From Gnetum montanum (lineage: Eukaryota > Streptophyta > Gnetopsida > Gnetales > Gnetaceae): a stretch of DNA of 64,000 nucleotides. Location: assembly GCA_015680685.1 (NCBI GenBank), contig MNCI01016265.1, positions 78,295 through 142,294 of the forward strand. Direction: 5' to 3'. This document shows, one piece after another, positions 37,750 to 49,516 of this stretch; within the stretch, counting starts at the first letter, position 1, and each line of letters opens with the position of its first letter. The notes under the pieces are model-generated. The model was not told the origin of the DNA. It worked only from the letters and a program-made list of their open reading frames with translations, and made no database searches. The position numbers and the translations under genes were made by a program.

Positions 37750-38123
37750 CTGTAACCATTAAGGATTTATGAATTATTAAAATGTTTACTTTGATTTTGA
37801 TAACTTCTTTCCTTGCTCATACCTTTAATTAGATCAAATTCCTAGCTTATTATGATTGCAGAGTTAGAAAAATTTGCAAAAAATGGAACTCCTTAGGTGT
37901 TATATAACATTTAGTTACTTATGGCCTTCTATCGTTTTCCTTGCTTATTATGGCTTAAAATAGTTGATATGGTCTATTAGGAGTATTATTTGAATCTCTC
38001 TAGCCTTATTTTGATTGATTAACTTTAAGATTCTTATTATCTCATTGTACTTACCCTTTATAGTATATTCTAGGTGTTAGGAATTTTTGGCTCAAATTTT
38101 CATTCACTTACATTGTGTAATGC

Positions 38124-38136
38124 ACCCCCCACGACT
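38124..38136 (-). other. Internal polypurine-like tract in family B copy 1
   Basis: Minus strand agtcgtggggggt lies about 375 bp upstream of the extra ORF start and 3.3 kb before the real 3' tract, with nearly the same sequence. Equivalent sites occur in the other A and B copies. Confidence 0.5.
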
Positions 38137-38712
38137 AGGTTGAGCACTTTGGGATCAATAGGATATAAGAATTTTGGAAATCAAAGCTACAAGGGTGAAG
38201 TTATGGCCTTTGGAAGCTAGTGTGCAAGAGAGCTATGGAAAAACTGCAAAAACATCTCTTGCTACAAAATGAGGAAGTGAAAAATTTCACTAACTCTTGT
38301 GCATATATATATACTATTTTATATGTGTGACATTGTAGATTCAACATCGTAGGTGCCTATGACATTGTAACTACAATGTCACCATTAAAAGTTCAAAATT
38401 TGTATTGATTTTTCTTGAAAAAAATCAGGTCAGATGAAATGTTTGAAACATGTAAAGCTTATTAAGAGGGTCATGGGCCATGAGTGATGCACAGTTTTCA
38501 ACAATTTAGTGTTCAAGGTTCATGAAGAAGGAATCTCAAGCAACGAAAGCTTATGGTATGGATAAGAAATGGATAATGAATTTTTGATGCACAAATAGAT
38601 TATTAGGTGATATGGGAAGTTTAGTAGATGTTTTGGAACGCATAAGATGATGTGGAATTCCCTGGCAAGTATGAAATACAAAATTTATACAAGTGGAGTC
38701 CTCCCTAAAGTA

Positions 38713-38717
38713 GGCTC
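38713..38717. repeat. Target-site duplication of element C, left copy
   Basis: ggctc precedes TGTACC of the left LTR, and the same ggctc follows GATACA at 56235-56239. Uninterrupted family B sequence at 61235-61262 has the single target, taggctcc on the opposite strand. Confidence 0.85.
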
Positions 38718-40418
38718 TGTACCACTTGAAATCGTCGGTCTCCGGCTGAAAGGAAAAAAAAAACAGAGGCCGCGGGATCGCAGGACGCGTACAGAAGACC
38801 CTGCCTACGCCTGAGGACATGCTGGAATGTAGCGGAGGCAGAGTACCTTGGGTGGTCTGCATGCGGATCAGACAAGGATTTCCCCGCGCGTACGCAAATG
38901 CTAATATGCTGGGTTATGCGTAAACGGCGTGCAGGCGTAAACGAAGCAAAAACAACGTAAAACGCAAACGGATGCAAACGAAACGCGAGCGAGGCGTGGG
39001 CCAAATTGACGTAAAACTGTAAAAGAACTTGTAGAGAATGAAACGATGGAATTACAGAGTCAGAGTACAGTGCACCGGTCTAACGCAGTTGTGGGAATAC
39101 AAGGCGGATGAAAAGCCCCGGTGTACACACAGGTGACTCGGACCGTTTACGGAGCGGGCAGAGCGTAAGAGACTGGATTCGCAGCGTGCAGGACTTCTCA
39201 GTGTAAGAAGGTTTTCTGCTCTTTTGCGCAGCGTAAATGTTCTCTGGTATGCTCCGGGATTTTGCAAAACGTCCAGCGGAAGGGGAAAAATTGGGGTTTT
39301 ATACAGGTTGTTACGCTAGACTTGGGATGGGGAACATGTGGCGCGTTGACCGGGTGCATACACTTTACAAATATACAAAATGTTACAACTGCTGGGCGTA
39401 TACGCTACATCAGGTTGGCGTATACGCTGGAATGCTGGGCGTGTACTGGGTGGAGATGCTGAGCGCTGGTCGTATACGCCAAGGTGCTGGGTGTATACGC
39501 CGGGCGCATACGCCGAAGGGTGCCACTTGCTTCAATCCTTACTCTTCGGTGTTATCTTCATGCTGTCATTGGAGATCCTGTCGTCGAGCGTGCGCATCTG
39601 CAGTGCCTGGGTGTATACGCCGGAGAGCTGGGCGTATACGCTGAAGTGCCGGGCGTATACGCTGAAGTGAATGTTGGGCGTACACGCTGGGCGTATACGC
39701 TGTGTGTATACGCTGGCCCCATATACTTAGCAAAAACTAAGTGTTACGATCATGCAGCCATCGTCGTTTGTGAGTTCCAGGGCCTTGTTTGGGGTCGGAT
39801 AAGTACTAAGCTCCGAATTTTGTGGTGTTTCATTGGCCCCTCTTTGTTGACGATTGGAGGAATCGACTCGAGAGGCATCGACAAAGAAGTGCAAAACACC
39901 ACAAGCGACTCGATAGAAACGTTGTCCGCTGCTACTTGGACGAGACGTCATCGCACCGTGTTCAGTAGTACGTGGGGTCGGGAATGCGGAACCTGTAGCT
40001 GATGGGAGGGTAGGGATTGGCGACTGCCCAAGGAAGTGTGTGGACAGGGGATGTTTCGGTATGTTGCATGCTGATCTGTGCCTTAGCAATTGTTGTAGCA
40101 GACTCGGAGTACAGGTATGCAATGTGCGTGCTTTGGCTGAACAAGGCTCTTGGTTAGTTGTCAAGAGGACCGATTGGCAAAGCCAAAGCCACGGGAGGAT
40201 GTGTTACATTCTTTGGGAGAGCAGGGCCCGTGTTTAGCGTTCAAGGGGAACCTGCTGGCGGGGAGCCAAAGCCATGTAACTATATGTTCTTTGAGCGCTT
40301 TGGACATGAGTACTTAGTTTTGAGACAACTGCCTTCCCGCCTGGGGCTTATATGGGAAGTGCCAGAGGTCTCTTTTTTTTTCCCTTCCAGCTAGAGACCA
40401 ACGATTTCAGGCGGTACA
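38718..40418 (+). repeat. Element C left (5') LTR with terminal inverted repeats
   Basis: 1701 bp. It starts TGTACCACTTGAAATCGTCG and ends in a near inverted copy, acgatttcaggcggtaca. These ~46-bp inverted ends continue into an A-run and a T-run. Inside, 39400-39720 holds about a dozen (a/g)cgtatacgc(c/t) motifs. It is followed by aaaa and the primer site. Confidence 0.85.
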
Positions 40419-40422
40419 AAAA

Positions 40423-40440
40423 TTGGCGCTAGAAGGAGGG
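40423..40440 (+). other. Primer binding site of element C
   Basis: ttggcgctagaaggaggg lies four bases after the left LTR. tggcgc followed by a purine-rich run is the primer-site form I associate with Tat/Ogre-type elements; the exact tRNA was not determined. Confidence 0.55.
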
Positions 40441-40963
40441 CCTCCTTAAAACTTACCTGCAACTCCTAGCGTATACGCTGTTAAGCGTCTACGCCCCTAA
40501 TTGCACGCCGTCCTAACTTTCCCAACGTTTATGCTGTCCGGTTCTGAAACCTACCTCGTAATTGCCCAGTGTCTACGCTGCACAGCGTTCACGCTCTCAA
40601 ACACCACCGCCTTATTTACGCTCATCTCGTTTACGCTCTACTGATTACGTTGTGACTTCTTTTACAAGCCTGTCTTTTACGCTGAGCCTGTTTTTACGCT
40701 TCGAACTGTTTTACGCTTTGTACTATTGTACGCTTCCCGTCACCCTGTTTACGCTTCCCTGTTTATGCTGCCCTGTTTCACCCCGCGACCCATCTCACGC
40801 ATACGCTCCCCAGCGTCTACGCTGTAGACGCTGTACACGCTGTATACGCTGCATACGCTGTATACGCTGCCCCTATATGCCGTCCATTAGGCGTGTACGT
40901 TGTCCGTCCCTCAAGACGTCAACTTCGTAATTCCAGACTTATCCATATCCGCAACATAGCATC
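40441..40963 (+). other. 5' leader of element C
   Basis: Untranslated leader between primer site and gag. It is unusually rich in tttacgct and gcgtatacgct/gcgtctacgc motifs (40460-40500, 40565-40760, 40795-40900). No ORF of note. Confidence 0.6.
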
Positions 40964-42881
40964 ATGAATTCTTCAAACAACATTGCTCTCACCGCTCAAA
41001 CCACCGCCATGGACACCATAGCTGTCCAACAGCCCGTCGCACAACACCCAGGAATGCAGCCCACAGCGGGTCCCCGTCGATCCCTAAGGCTGCAAGGGAA
41101 GAACCCGGCCTCTAACATTATTACCCAGGATCAGTACAACTTTATCTGCATTAAGATACAAGCTGACCTGGCTGTTGATCAAGCTAAACTAGAGGTGAAG
41201 AGGCAGTTTGAATTATATTACAGGGGGGGACAAGAGTTCATCCCAACCCCCTACGATGTAATTCCCGTTCCTGAACAATACTCGGAACTCGTCACACAAC
41301 TCCTCCTCCAAAGGAACAATTCGTTGGATCAACCCACACTGGAGCCCTAACCAGAGGATGAGGATGAGTTTGCCACTCAATCCGAGCAAGGGGAGTCGTT
41401 CCATACCTTAAGTCGTCAAGCGCAGGTCAACCCCTTTTTCCATCCCGGCACAGGGGAACTCATGCCCCTGCCACACCTTAGATTCCTCCAGGCCCAACAG
41501 CCATCGCCAGAAATAGCAGCATTGGTCCACGTCCCTCTCCCAAGTGACCCCCAACCCAACACCTTCCCGCTCACACTCATCCCTACGGACGTGGCAGGCC
41601 CATCCTCACAAGTGCAGCCACCAATCGATAACACGGGAGCAACGCTCCCACCAAGGGTGATAGGGATGCCACATGTGATTCCGGCGTCCACATTCGCCCA
41701 CTTCATACCACACCTCCAAGCACACACAGCTCCCCAGACAGCCGTAACCCAACAGGGAGTCCTCGCTCACAATGTGGCAGGGCAATGGCCGCCAAGGGGA
41801 GCGTCATTGTACCAAGCCCCCCCATCACCATGCGCCACCTCACGCAATCCCACCAGCCAATGTCCCCCAAGAACAACCCCAGCTCTAGCAGCAACAGCCA
41901 CAACATTTTCCCTATCACGTGCCACTCGTAGCGCTGCCCGCTGTAACCTTCCCACAAACACAAGCACCTGTGCAGCTTTCAGCCCTTCAGCCTCATACGC
42001 AACAATCTAACTTGTACGGTATACTGCAACCCCAAGCTGCTGTATCACCGAGCGCCCAAGACTGGGCAGAAGCCAAGAAAATAATGCAAGAGCTTACTGA
42101 AGAGGTGAAATGCCTCAAAACGGCCGTTGAGGGAAAGCTGAAGATAGTGGATTTCTACAACGATGACCCTATCAGCTCTTCTGTCCCTCCTCTGACCCTG
42201 CCCAAAGGTGTCCCCCTACCAACACTAACTAAATATAACGGGGAAACAGACCCCAACGCCCATCTTATAACATTCAGATTAGAGTGCGCGCTGCTCCAGG
42301 CTTGGCCCCACGCCGTCCTTCGAGTATTCCCCATGTCCCTCGCGGGAAGGGCACTTGACTGGTACCGAGCCTTGCCCAGGGACTCTATCCTTTCTTTGGA
42401 CGATCTTTTACGCCAATTTGTGACCCGATTCAAGTACAACTTGAAACCCGAGGCCACGCTGGATAGCCTCATGCAGATCAAGCAAGCACCGCTTGAACCG
42501 TTGCAGAAGTTTATTCAGAGATGGAGTGCGGCTCTTAATGAGCTACATGAACCGATCTCTCCAACGTATCTGCTTACGATATTGAAAGCAGCGGTCAATG
42601 ATTTTTTCAAGTCCAAACTGTATTACCTTAACGTGCGTGACCTTAATGAGGCATTTGAACAAATCAAGAACATAGAGGAGGCGGCTCAAAACAGCCACGA
42701 CCCTGCATACTTGGCCTTCAGAAACCAACACACTAAAAAGGACAAAGAGAAGGCCAAGACAACTATAGCAGCAATAGCGGGAGCACAACAAACAAGCACC
42801 ACACATCAACACAAACCACCCGCACCCCCCACTAACTACTATCAGCCCGCTCCTACGGCAGCCCCAGAGTCATCATTATAG
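40964..42881 (+). pseudogene. Element C gag (broken)
   Basis: Starts MNSSNNIALT at 40964. A TAA at 41348-41350 interrupts it, the same frame continues (EDEDEFATQSE) to about 42010, and a +1 shift near 41920-42000 leads into 41919-42881. The N-terminal third is Pro/Gln-rich. The capsid core is clear: LPTLTKYNGETDPNAHLITF, MSLAGRALDWYRALP, DDLLRQFVTRFKYN and a C-terminal helical part ending before a TAG at 42879. This is a Retrotrans_gag domain of Ty3/gypsy type, with the sequence flavour of the Tat lineage. Confidence 0.85.
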
Positions 42882-43486
42882 AACTCGGCGAACCGTACGC
42901 GTAACTTTGAGAGGAAAGAACCCTCTCAGTACATGCCTTTACCGATGAAGCCATCCTAGCTCTTTGATCAACTCTTAAAGGCTGGATTGATGCAACACAA
43001 GCAATTGTCCCCAGCGGCTATCAAAGACATAACCGGTTCTGCCAACTCGTACAGAACCCAAGCCTAGCAACACCGGATGAGCCACCCGTGCCCAAAGGAT
43101 TCAGGATGGATCGCTTCTGCAACTACCATCAACGCAACGGGCATGGAACGGATTACTGCTTTACCCCTCATGCTCGGCCTACCCCCTTCGTAGTCCGAGT
43201 ACCGTCGGCCGTTGCAACAACGGAGGTCCAACCTCCACCCAGACCAACCCCGTACGTCATCAGGATACCTGGACAGGCTCCTGCCCAAGCATATCCGACC
43301 ATCCACTCGCAACCCTGATCGGCTTCATACGTTGTAAAGGTCCCAGGGCAACCCTAGGCCCCCAAACCAGCTCCACCTCCATGCCGAGAACGCTTAGCCG
43401 ATAAGCTTACCCGGGAACGATTAGAGAAAGAGTGTCAATGGTTAGCTCTGGGGCCACCCAAAGCAACTCCACTGAACTCCATTCCT
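42882..43486 (+). pseudogene. Element C nucleocapsid/zinc-finger region (broken)
   Basis: Frames after the gag stop are interrupted at about 42957, 43066, 43316 and 43354. The open piece 43088-43318 carries FCNYHQRNGHGTDYC, the C-x2-H-x4-H-x4-C style motif that Tat elements have in place of a standard zinc knuckle. The rest is proline-rich. Confidence 0.7.
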
Positions 43487-44660
43487 ATGTCATCATCCAG
43501 CGATCCACCAAACACAGACAGCAACGGTGAACCATCCAAAAGACAAGAGCCGCATAACACGGCGGGGCCTGACGATAACGACAAATCACCAAAACACGAA
43601 ATAAAATTGTTGGGCCCCATGGACCCAGTCACTGTTGATAAAAACGTCCCCGACAGTAGAGATTTTGCAACGGCCCTGACGCAAGTCACACAAGCCTTGA
43701 AACAAAAGAACACGTCCCTAAGCTTGTATGACTTGGTACTAACATCTCGGACTCATCGCGAAGCTATAGTACGCATGCTGACGTCAATCCCGGTTAGTGA
43801 GGACTTGCCCCCAAGCGAACCAGCCATTCATGCGGTGATGTGCCCCTCTCACGAGGTTGGTCCTAAGCCCTTGAGCTTCCACGATGAGAACATCAAAGTG
43901 GACAAAAAGACAGGTGAGACAACAACAGTCCCCATGTTCATAACTATACATGTAAACCAATTCAAAATACATAGGGTATATCAACGTCGTACCCTATCCC
44001 ATCATCGAACAATTGGGACTTACCGACTCAATCAAACCCACCACAACGACGTGTTTAAAGTCATTTAGTGGGTCACGTGTACTGGTCAAAGGCACGATAA
44101 TCTTAGACTTCGTAGCAGGAGACCAGTTCCCCACATCCGTTGATTTTCTCGTTGTCGATGAAATGCCAGGCTTCAACCTAATATTAGGAAGACCCTGGCT
44201 GGCCCAACTCAGAGCCGTTTCCTCTCCTATACATCAGGAGATTCACCTACCCTATGAGGGTGGTGAAATAGTCATACATGGGGAAGCGGTTACTCCCATT
44301 ATTTCATCTCACACGAACAGCGAACAAGGCTCCGAAGTTGAACTCGACAAACCTGGTCAAAAGGACTCAAACAAAAGGCAACTGGTGGGTAGTAAATCTT
44401 CAAACACGGGACAAGAGCCCGAAACCGAAAAACCTACGTCTAACACTGTACACCCGCCACCCCACGACGAAACTAACACAGAAACAACGACCGATATCGA
44501 AGCGCCCGAAAATACCGAAACCGAAAACACTCGAACAGACGTCTCCTGGACTGAATTGTCATTCAACGTGATCAGCGAGGGAGACGGGGAATACAAAATC
44601 ATGCCGGTCAATACACCCCCTGACATAAAAATTAGAAAAATCAAAAAACAGCTGAAATGA
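43487..44660 (+). pseudogene. Element C protease region (broken, catalytic Asp not seen)
   Basis: Two overlapping frames (43487-44068 and 44013-44660) need a frameshift near 43970 to join. The first is acidic linker plus ALTQVTQALKQKNTSLSLYD. The second contains INVVPYPIIEQLG-type core residues just before it, then LVVDEMPGFNLILGRPWL, the C-terminal protease block. Where a retropepsin has D(T/S)G before the INVVP block, the shifted frame reads YIGY, so the catalytic Asp appears lost. The C-terminal ~120 residues are a Thr/Glu-rich tail. Confidence 0.75.
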
Positions 44661-45207
44661 ACCCTTTCGTCCACAACGACGTTAAACTATAACTAGTCTG
44701 AAATGACATTAAACTACCATAAAACCCAAAAACACAAAGAAACAATAATAAACAGCAAAAACAAAATAAAAATGACAACACTCCCTGTCCGAAAAGACGT
44801 TAAACTATTATGTCCGCAATGACATAAAACTAGCCACGATCAGAAATGGTCGGTCCACTATGAAATATCCACTTTCCCTAAAAATCACTTGTTTACAATG
44901 AGGCCCGAAATGGCCTTAAACTATGCATGGAGGCCCGAAGTGGCCTCAAACTAGCACGTACCTTGTTTTCCTTCTACACACCCTTTATCTTCAATGTATC
45001 ATCTTTAAAACAGCAAAGCAAACCCAAAAACCTTTTAATGTCGTTTCGTATGTGCAAATAACTAAAAAAAATAAAATAAATATGATTATTTATGCAATGT
45101 TGTACAAATAATGCCTGTTTTTCTCAGCATTTATCAGTTACAATGCCCGTGTGAACTAAATCAGCAAAAACCACTATAATGGAAAAAACAACAAAACTAC
45201 AAAAGCA
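44661..45207. other. Spacer with repeated TAAACT motifs; 3' flank of antisense gene
   Basis: No ORF. At least six copies of a degenerate motif of the form gtccgNaatgacNNtaaact occur at 44671-44945. For the antisense gene this is the 3' flank; AT-rich sequence with ataaata-like words near 45070-45110 could hold its polyadenylation signal. Confidence 0.6.
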
Positions 45208-48200
45208 CTAAGCGTCCGTGACAAGAGGATCATCTCCCTCAGGACCACCAGCGTCAGGAGCCCCCACTCCGCTAGGGTCAGCCTCGTGCGTATCATCACC
45301 ACCTTCATGCTGAAAACACCAAAAATCAACAACCAACATAAAAATGAGCAGATGTTAAAACTTCAAACCTTATCCAATAAGTTAACTTCGTAAAGGCAAA
45401 ACGCTTACCATAGGGGATCCCCCTAAGCCAAACTCTAGCCGACGCAAGATCTCCTCCTCTGGGACGCTAGCCCAATCTGTCCCACCCAGGCCTAGGTCAA
45501 GGTTTGCCAAAGCCTTGCCTTTGTCGATTGCTGACCAGGTAGGGCGTTTTAGAGGGAATTCGCCTACCGACACCTCCCCAGAAGCAGTTGTGATGACCCT
45601 CTTAGGCGATTCCATTTCCACAGTTGTGTTTTGGGCAAAGGTGTCAAAGGCGGAACGCAAGCCCAAACCCTCCACAAACATCTTCAGCTGCCGCTTTTCA
45701 ATAGATACCTCCTTCAGCAACTTCTTATACTGATGTTTATGGTTCTTCTCGTCCTGACCCCACTTGCGAACCTTGGAAGCGAAGGCCTTCCAATCTTGAC
45801 ACTTGAGGTTCAGGAGATCCACCTGAGCTTTGCATTCCGCTATTCTCCGAGTCAGCGACGCATGATGGTTTAGAAGGTTCCAATATCTGGTGTACGTGAT
45901 CTCCGAGGTTCGCCAAGAACAATCTCCACTTAGTCTTGCAGCGGCGAACTCGTATCGAGCCTTTAAATCGTCACGCTCCTCTGATACTTCGGAGAGTGCC
46001 TTTTCCTTTGCTTGTACTTGTAACCACAACTGTTCGACGGAACGCCTACAAGTCCACAATGACTTGGCGTTGTGCGCAAGGCTGTCTGCAACGCCTTCAT
46101 AAACAGGCCTTGGCACCTGTTTCACTTCTGGGGAGAGTGTAGTCAGGCTTTCCATGCTGATGCCCTCAGAGGGATCCCATCTTAGTTTAGCGCCTACCCA
46201 CGCAGAAGATACGAACGTCAGGACTGTACAAATAAGACAGGAAGCTCCTAATCATTAAACGAGCCATACCTATATCAGGATAGACTTCTTGGAGATGCTC
46301 AATAACTTCTTCCGCGATTCCATCCACAAAATCCGACTTACTTGGCATCTCTGACCAAATAAGTGGTTGACGCGTACGGGAAGAACTAACCTCAGCAGTC
46401 CCTTCAAGGGGAACCGTCTTCATGGGAACGTCCAACCGTACCATCCTGGTATGGCTGCCTTCATCTAAGCCAAAAACACGAAAATAAATAAATAAGAAAG
46501 AGAGAAAGTAGGAGCCACAATTAATATAATAAAAACCAACCAAAAGCGTAGACATACCCTGATCCTTGTCACCTTCTAGGGGATCGCCCAGATCCAAGTC
46601 ACCCTCGAGGAAGCTACTGAACATCTGGTTGATAGCGTCCTGGTCGTCTAAAGGTGCAGTTTCAGTAGTCTTCTCCGGTAATGGCTCCGTTCCCCCGCCT
46701 TGGCTCTTCTCCGGGCTTTCCTCCTCATTGTTCTTCTCTGTGTGTGTATCCTCCTCCTCTCTGATGGTCTCTAAAGCCTGCTTCCTCACTTCATCAGATC
46801 AAAAACAACAACGTAAGCAATTGAAGCAAGGGTTACCCATAAACGAAAACGATAAAATGATAAGTAGATGGGCTTCATTCACCTGGTATCTTGAAGCGTA
46901 TTTTCTTTACGCGTGGCTGGTTTATCTCAGCAACTTGGTCTGTGGGGCGTTCAGGTCTCTTCAATTTCGATTTGGCTTGGCCAACAGTTTCCTTGATTAC
47001 CCACTCTACCCGTCTGGCGGTTAAAGGTACACTCGCTGGCTCCATCCCCAGACTGTCTCGCGTATGGATGGAACCGCCGGAAGATCCCCCTGTAGTAACA
47101 GACATCGACTCATCAATGCCTTCTGGGGCGTCCTGCGACTTGGCAGTCGCATACAAGTGCTTGACCCACGAACGGGATAGTTGACCCCAATCCTGTAGGA
47201 CAAACTTGTTGTCCGCACGCACCACAAGGAACTTGGCAAAACAGCGAAGATAGCCGGCGAAGAAGGCAAAAGTGAAGTGCGATTGTGCTTCGATATTCGT
47301 ACGCAACCGCACAATCTCCTTATGCATGCCCGTTAACAAAAACTGAGCCCAATTGTACCGCAGCCCAGTTTCCAAAATCGGCCGCATGATGCATACGACC
47401 TCCACCCCAAAACTCCGCACCTGAGAAAGAGTTTTGGGAAACACTCGTGCTCAAAACAGGGGATGTAGTTCGTTCACCTCAACAACCTTTGCCTTCCCCT
47501 GCATTGAGAACCCCTTGGTGCCTTTCGTCACACCAAGCCAAGACTCCAGTTCACGGATCGTTTGGAGCTCTTTGTGAGACCTATCCAACACTACGGGCAG
47601 GCCATTTGCTGGCATGCCGAATAAGTTAGAAAAGAATACAGGCGACAAATGAAACACCACCTTGACACCCTTAATCCGGGTGCTGTACTGAGAGACAGAC
47701 TCATTGAAAGAGTCCACGATCCCTATCATTTCCCTAATTGAGACATTAGGGCTTGGCGTCATGAAAAGCTCAAGGAGGCCTGCATCATCCAGGCAACGAG
47801 TGAGGGACGGCGGGGCTTTCTTACGTAACCACTTCTGCGCCTTCTCTACTCCCCCGAACTTCATCGACAAAGTCGTCTCAGTTCGTCCGATTGTCACAGG
47901 GTCCCAACTCGAGGGTTCATCAACTGTTAAAACAAGTTAAAACAATCACATCGGTCTCACCCCAAACAGTTGAACCAATCCACTAACGCATGTAATAAAT
48001 GCCACTACTCACCGTTAGTGGTAGATTTCAAGGTGCTGCCAAAACTATGAGGGAAGATCGGTCCCTCATCTGTCCAGTCCTCGTGCAGCCATCCACGGGC
48101 TTTGCACATCGTAAAAGCTCTAGAAAATTGCTCATGGAAGCGGACCATCGAACCCTTCGTCTGAGCCAGTACGGCCCCACGAAGAGTGGGAGCCGTCATA

Positions 48201-49516
48201 AAGGCCTCTAGAGCTGTGCGAGTGAGGGCTATCCCTTCATCCTCAATCAGAGTCCCATCTCGGTTAGTCTTTGGCCTGCAAATAAACACATGTTAAAACA
48301 AAAATTAACATCAAACGACGATTGATAAAGCAAGAAAGTCAAACGGTCGTACCTCGTTATTCTGTACACTGTGCTAGGAGGATTCTGAAACAGGGTGTGC
48401 GCGCGGGCAGCTATGAACAAAGTGTTGTTGATATAATCCAACCCCGGTGGCAACAGCTCCCACACACGCGTTAATGGACGTGTTGACTTGGGCCCGTGAG
48501 TATTACCATCTTCATCAACAAACGGGCCCTCATCAATGTCTTCCATGAAGACCACAACGCCCTCTGCGGCTCCCGGCAGTAACGCATCAACTACACTGCG
48601 CGCAGTCACCTCATTAAAAAATGACCACATAACCACCTCGAAGTTGGTTAACAGGAACGCCAGAAATTCTCCAGCGCCTTCCCTGAACCAGACTCCCTTA
48701 TTATCCATGGTTAGAGCTGGGGGAAGATCGCCATCCTGAACGGGTCCAGCCCATGTTAAAACCCCGACGAGCTCAACCACTATGAGGAAACGTTTGCTAT
48801 CCCTGCAACCAATTGCAATGAAATGAAAGTTTGCATCACAGCAAAAAAAATCAAAAAATAAACTAACTGTTCGCGCCCAGCGTATATGCTGTACACAGCG
48901 TATACGCCCGTCAAACCACTTCGAAAAACTTACAACCGGCGTGTATGCTATATCCAAAGCATATACGCCTGTGACACACGCTCCAGCGTATACGCTGTAC
49001 GGAGTGTGTGCGCCGAACAAAACCACGATTCGAACGTAGCGTATACGCTGAAACTCAGCGTATACGCTGGGCGAACTGCACTAAAAAGCACTTAAACCCA
49101 GCGTATACGCTACAAAACTTAGTGTCTACGCTGACGTCCGAACCCCCCTAGCACAGCGTATACGCTGGTAAAACCCTCAACGTATACGCCTGAATCCGTC
49201 GTCAGCGTCAACAGACCATGCCAAAAGTGCCAGAGCTAGACGCGTACAGCGTATACGCTGAACAAACCCTCGGCACATATGCCCTCGCCAAACACGATTT
49301 ACGCCAAGAAAATACGCCGGATAACAGTCAGATAAAACGAATGACAGTCTACGCTGCGCAGTGACGCAGGCGTGCACGCCAAAGAGACCCTCAAACCCTC
49401 TACACTCGATTGCCTACACCAAAAGAACCAAAACAATAACAGACAGAGATCAAGGCTTACCCGTAGGGCGTCACGGGCCACTCCGACATCTTCGGCCTAG
49501 GCAGGCCCTGCAGCAT
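45208..49516 (-). CDS. Antisense nine-exon gene: NIF/FCP1-like pseudophosphatase with coiled-coil C-terminus
   Basis: Exons (minus strand): 49516-49461, 48802-48353, 48275-48013, 47923-47478, 47420-46883, 46788-46558, 46464-46270, 46193-45409, 45309-45208. All borders are GT/AG, all phases agree, and 1021 codons stay open. An in-frame TAA lies upstream of the chosen ATG. Residues ~20-165 resemble the FCP1/NIF HAD-type phosphatase fold (GEFLAFLLTNFEVVMWS, NNTLFIAARAH, NPPSTVYRI). Motif I DLNGVL reads ELVGVL and the DDS motif reads AAR, so catalysis is unlikely. Residues ~270-480 (LTRCLDDAGLLELFMTPSP, LFGMPANGLPVV) weakly recall plant mobile domains. An acidic linker and a coiled coil (~750-880) follow. 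Intron 4 is only 57 nt and removes a TGA. Exon 6 uses a weak acceptor. Function unknown. Confidence 0.7.

Larger units (their letters stand above)
34364..38717 (-). mobile_element. Family B copy 1, 3' part (minus strand), split by element C
   Basis: This is the 3' LTR and 3' internal region of an Athila-like element on the minus strand. It continues across the insertion of C into 56235-60050. Joining 38717 to 56240 restores the family sequence seen uninterrupted in the inverted copy at 61230-61275. It carries the extra env-position reading frame. Confidence 0.8.

Noticed and set aside
45515-48211. Plus-strand frames of 60-97 codons across 45.5-48.2 kb
   Set aside because: They lie opposite the antisense exons and show no retroelement or host similarity; the minus-strand exons explain the open frames.
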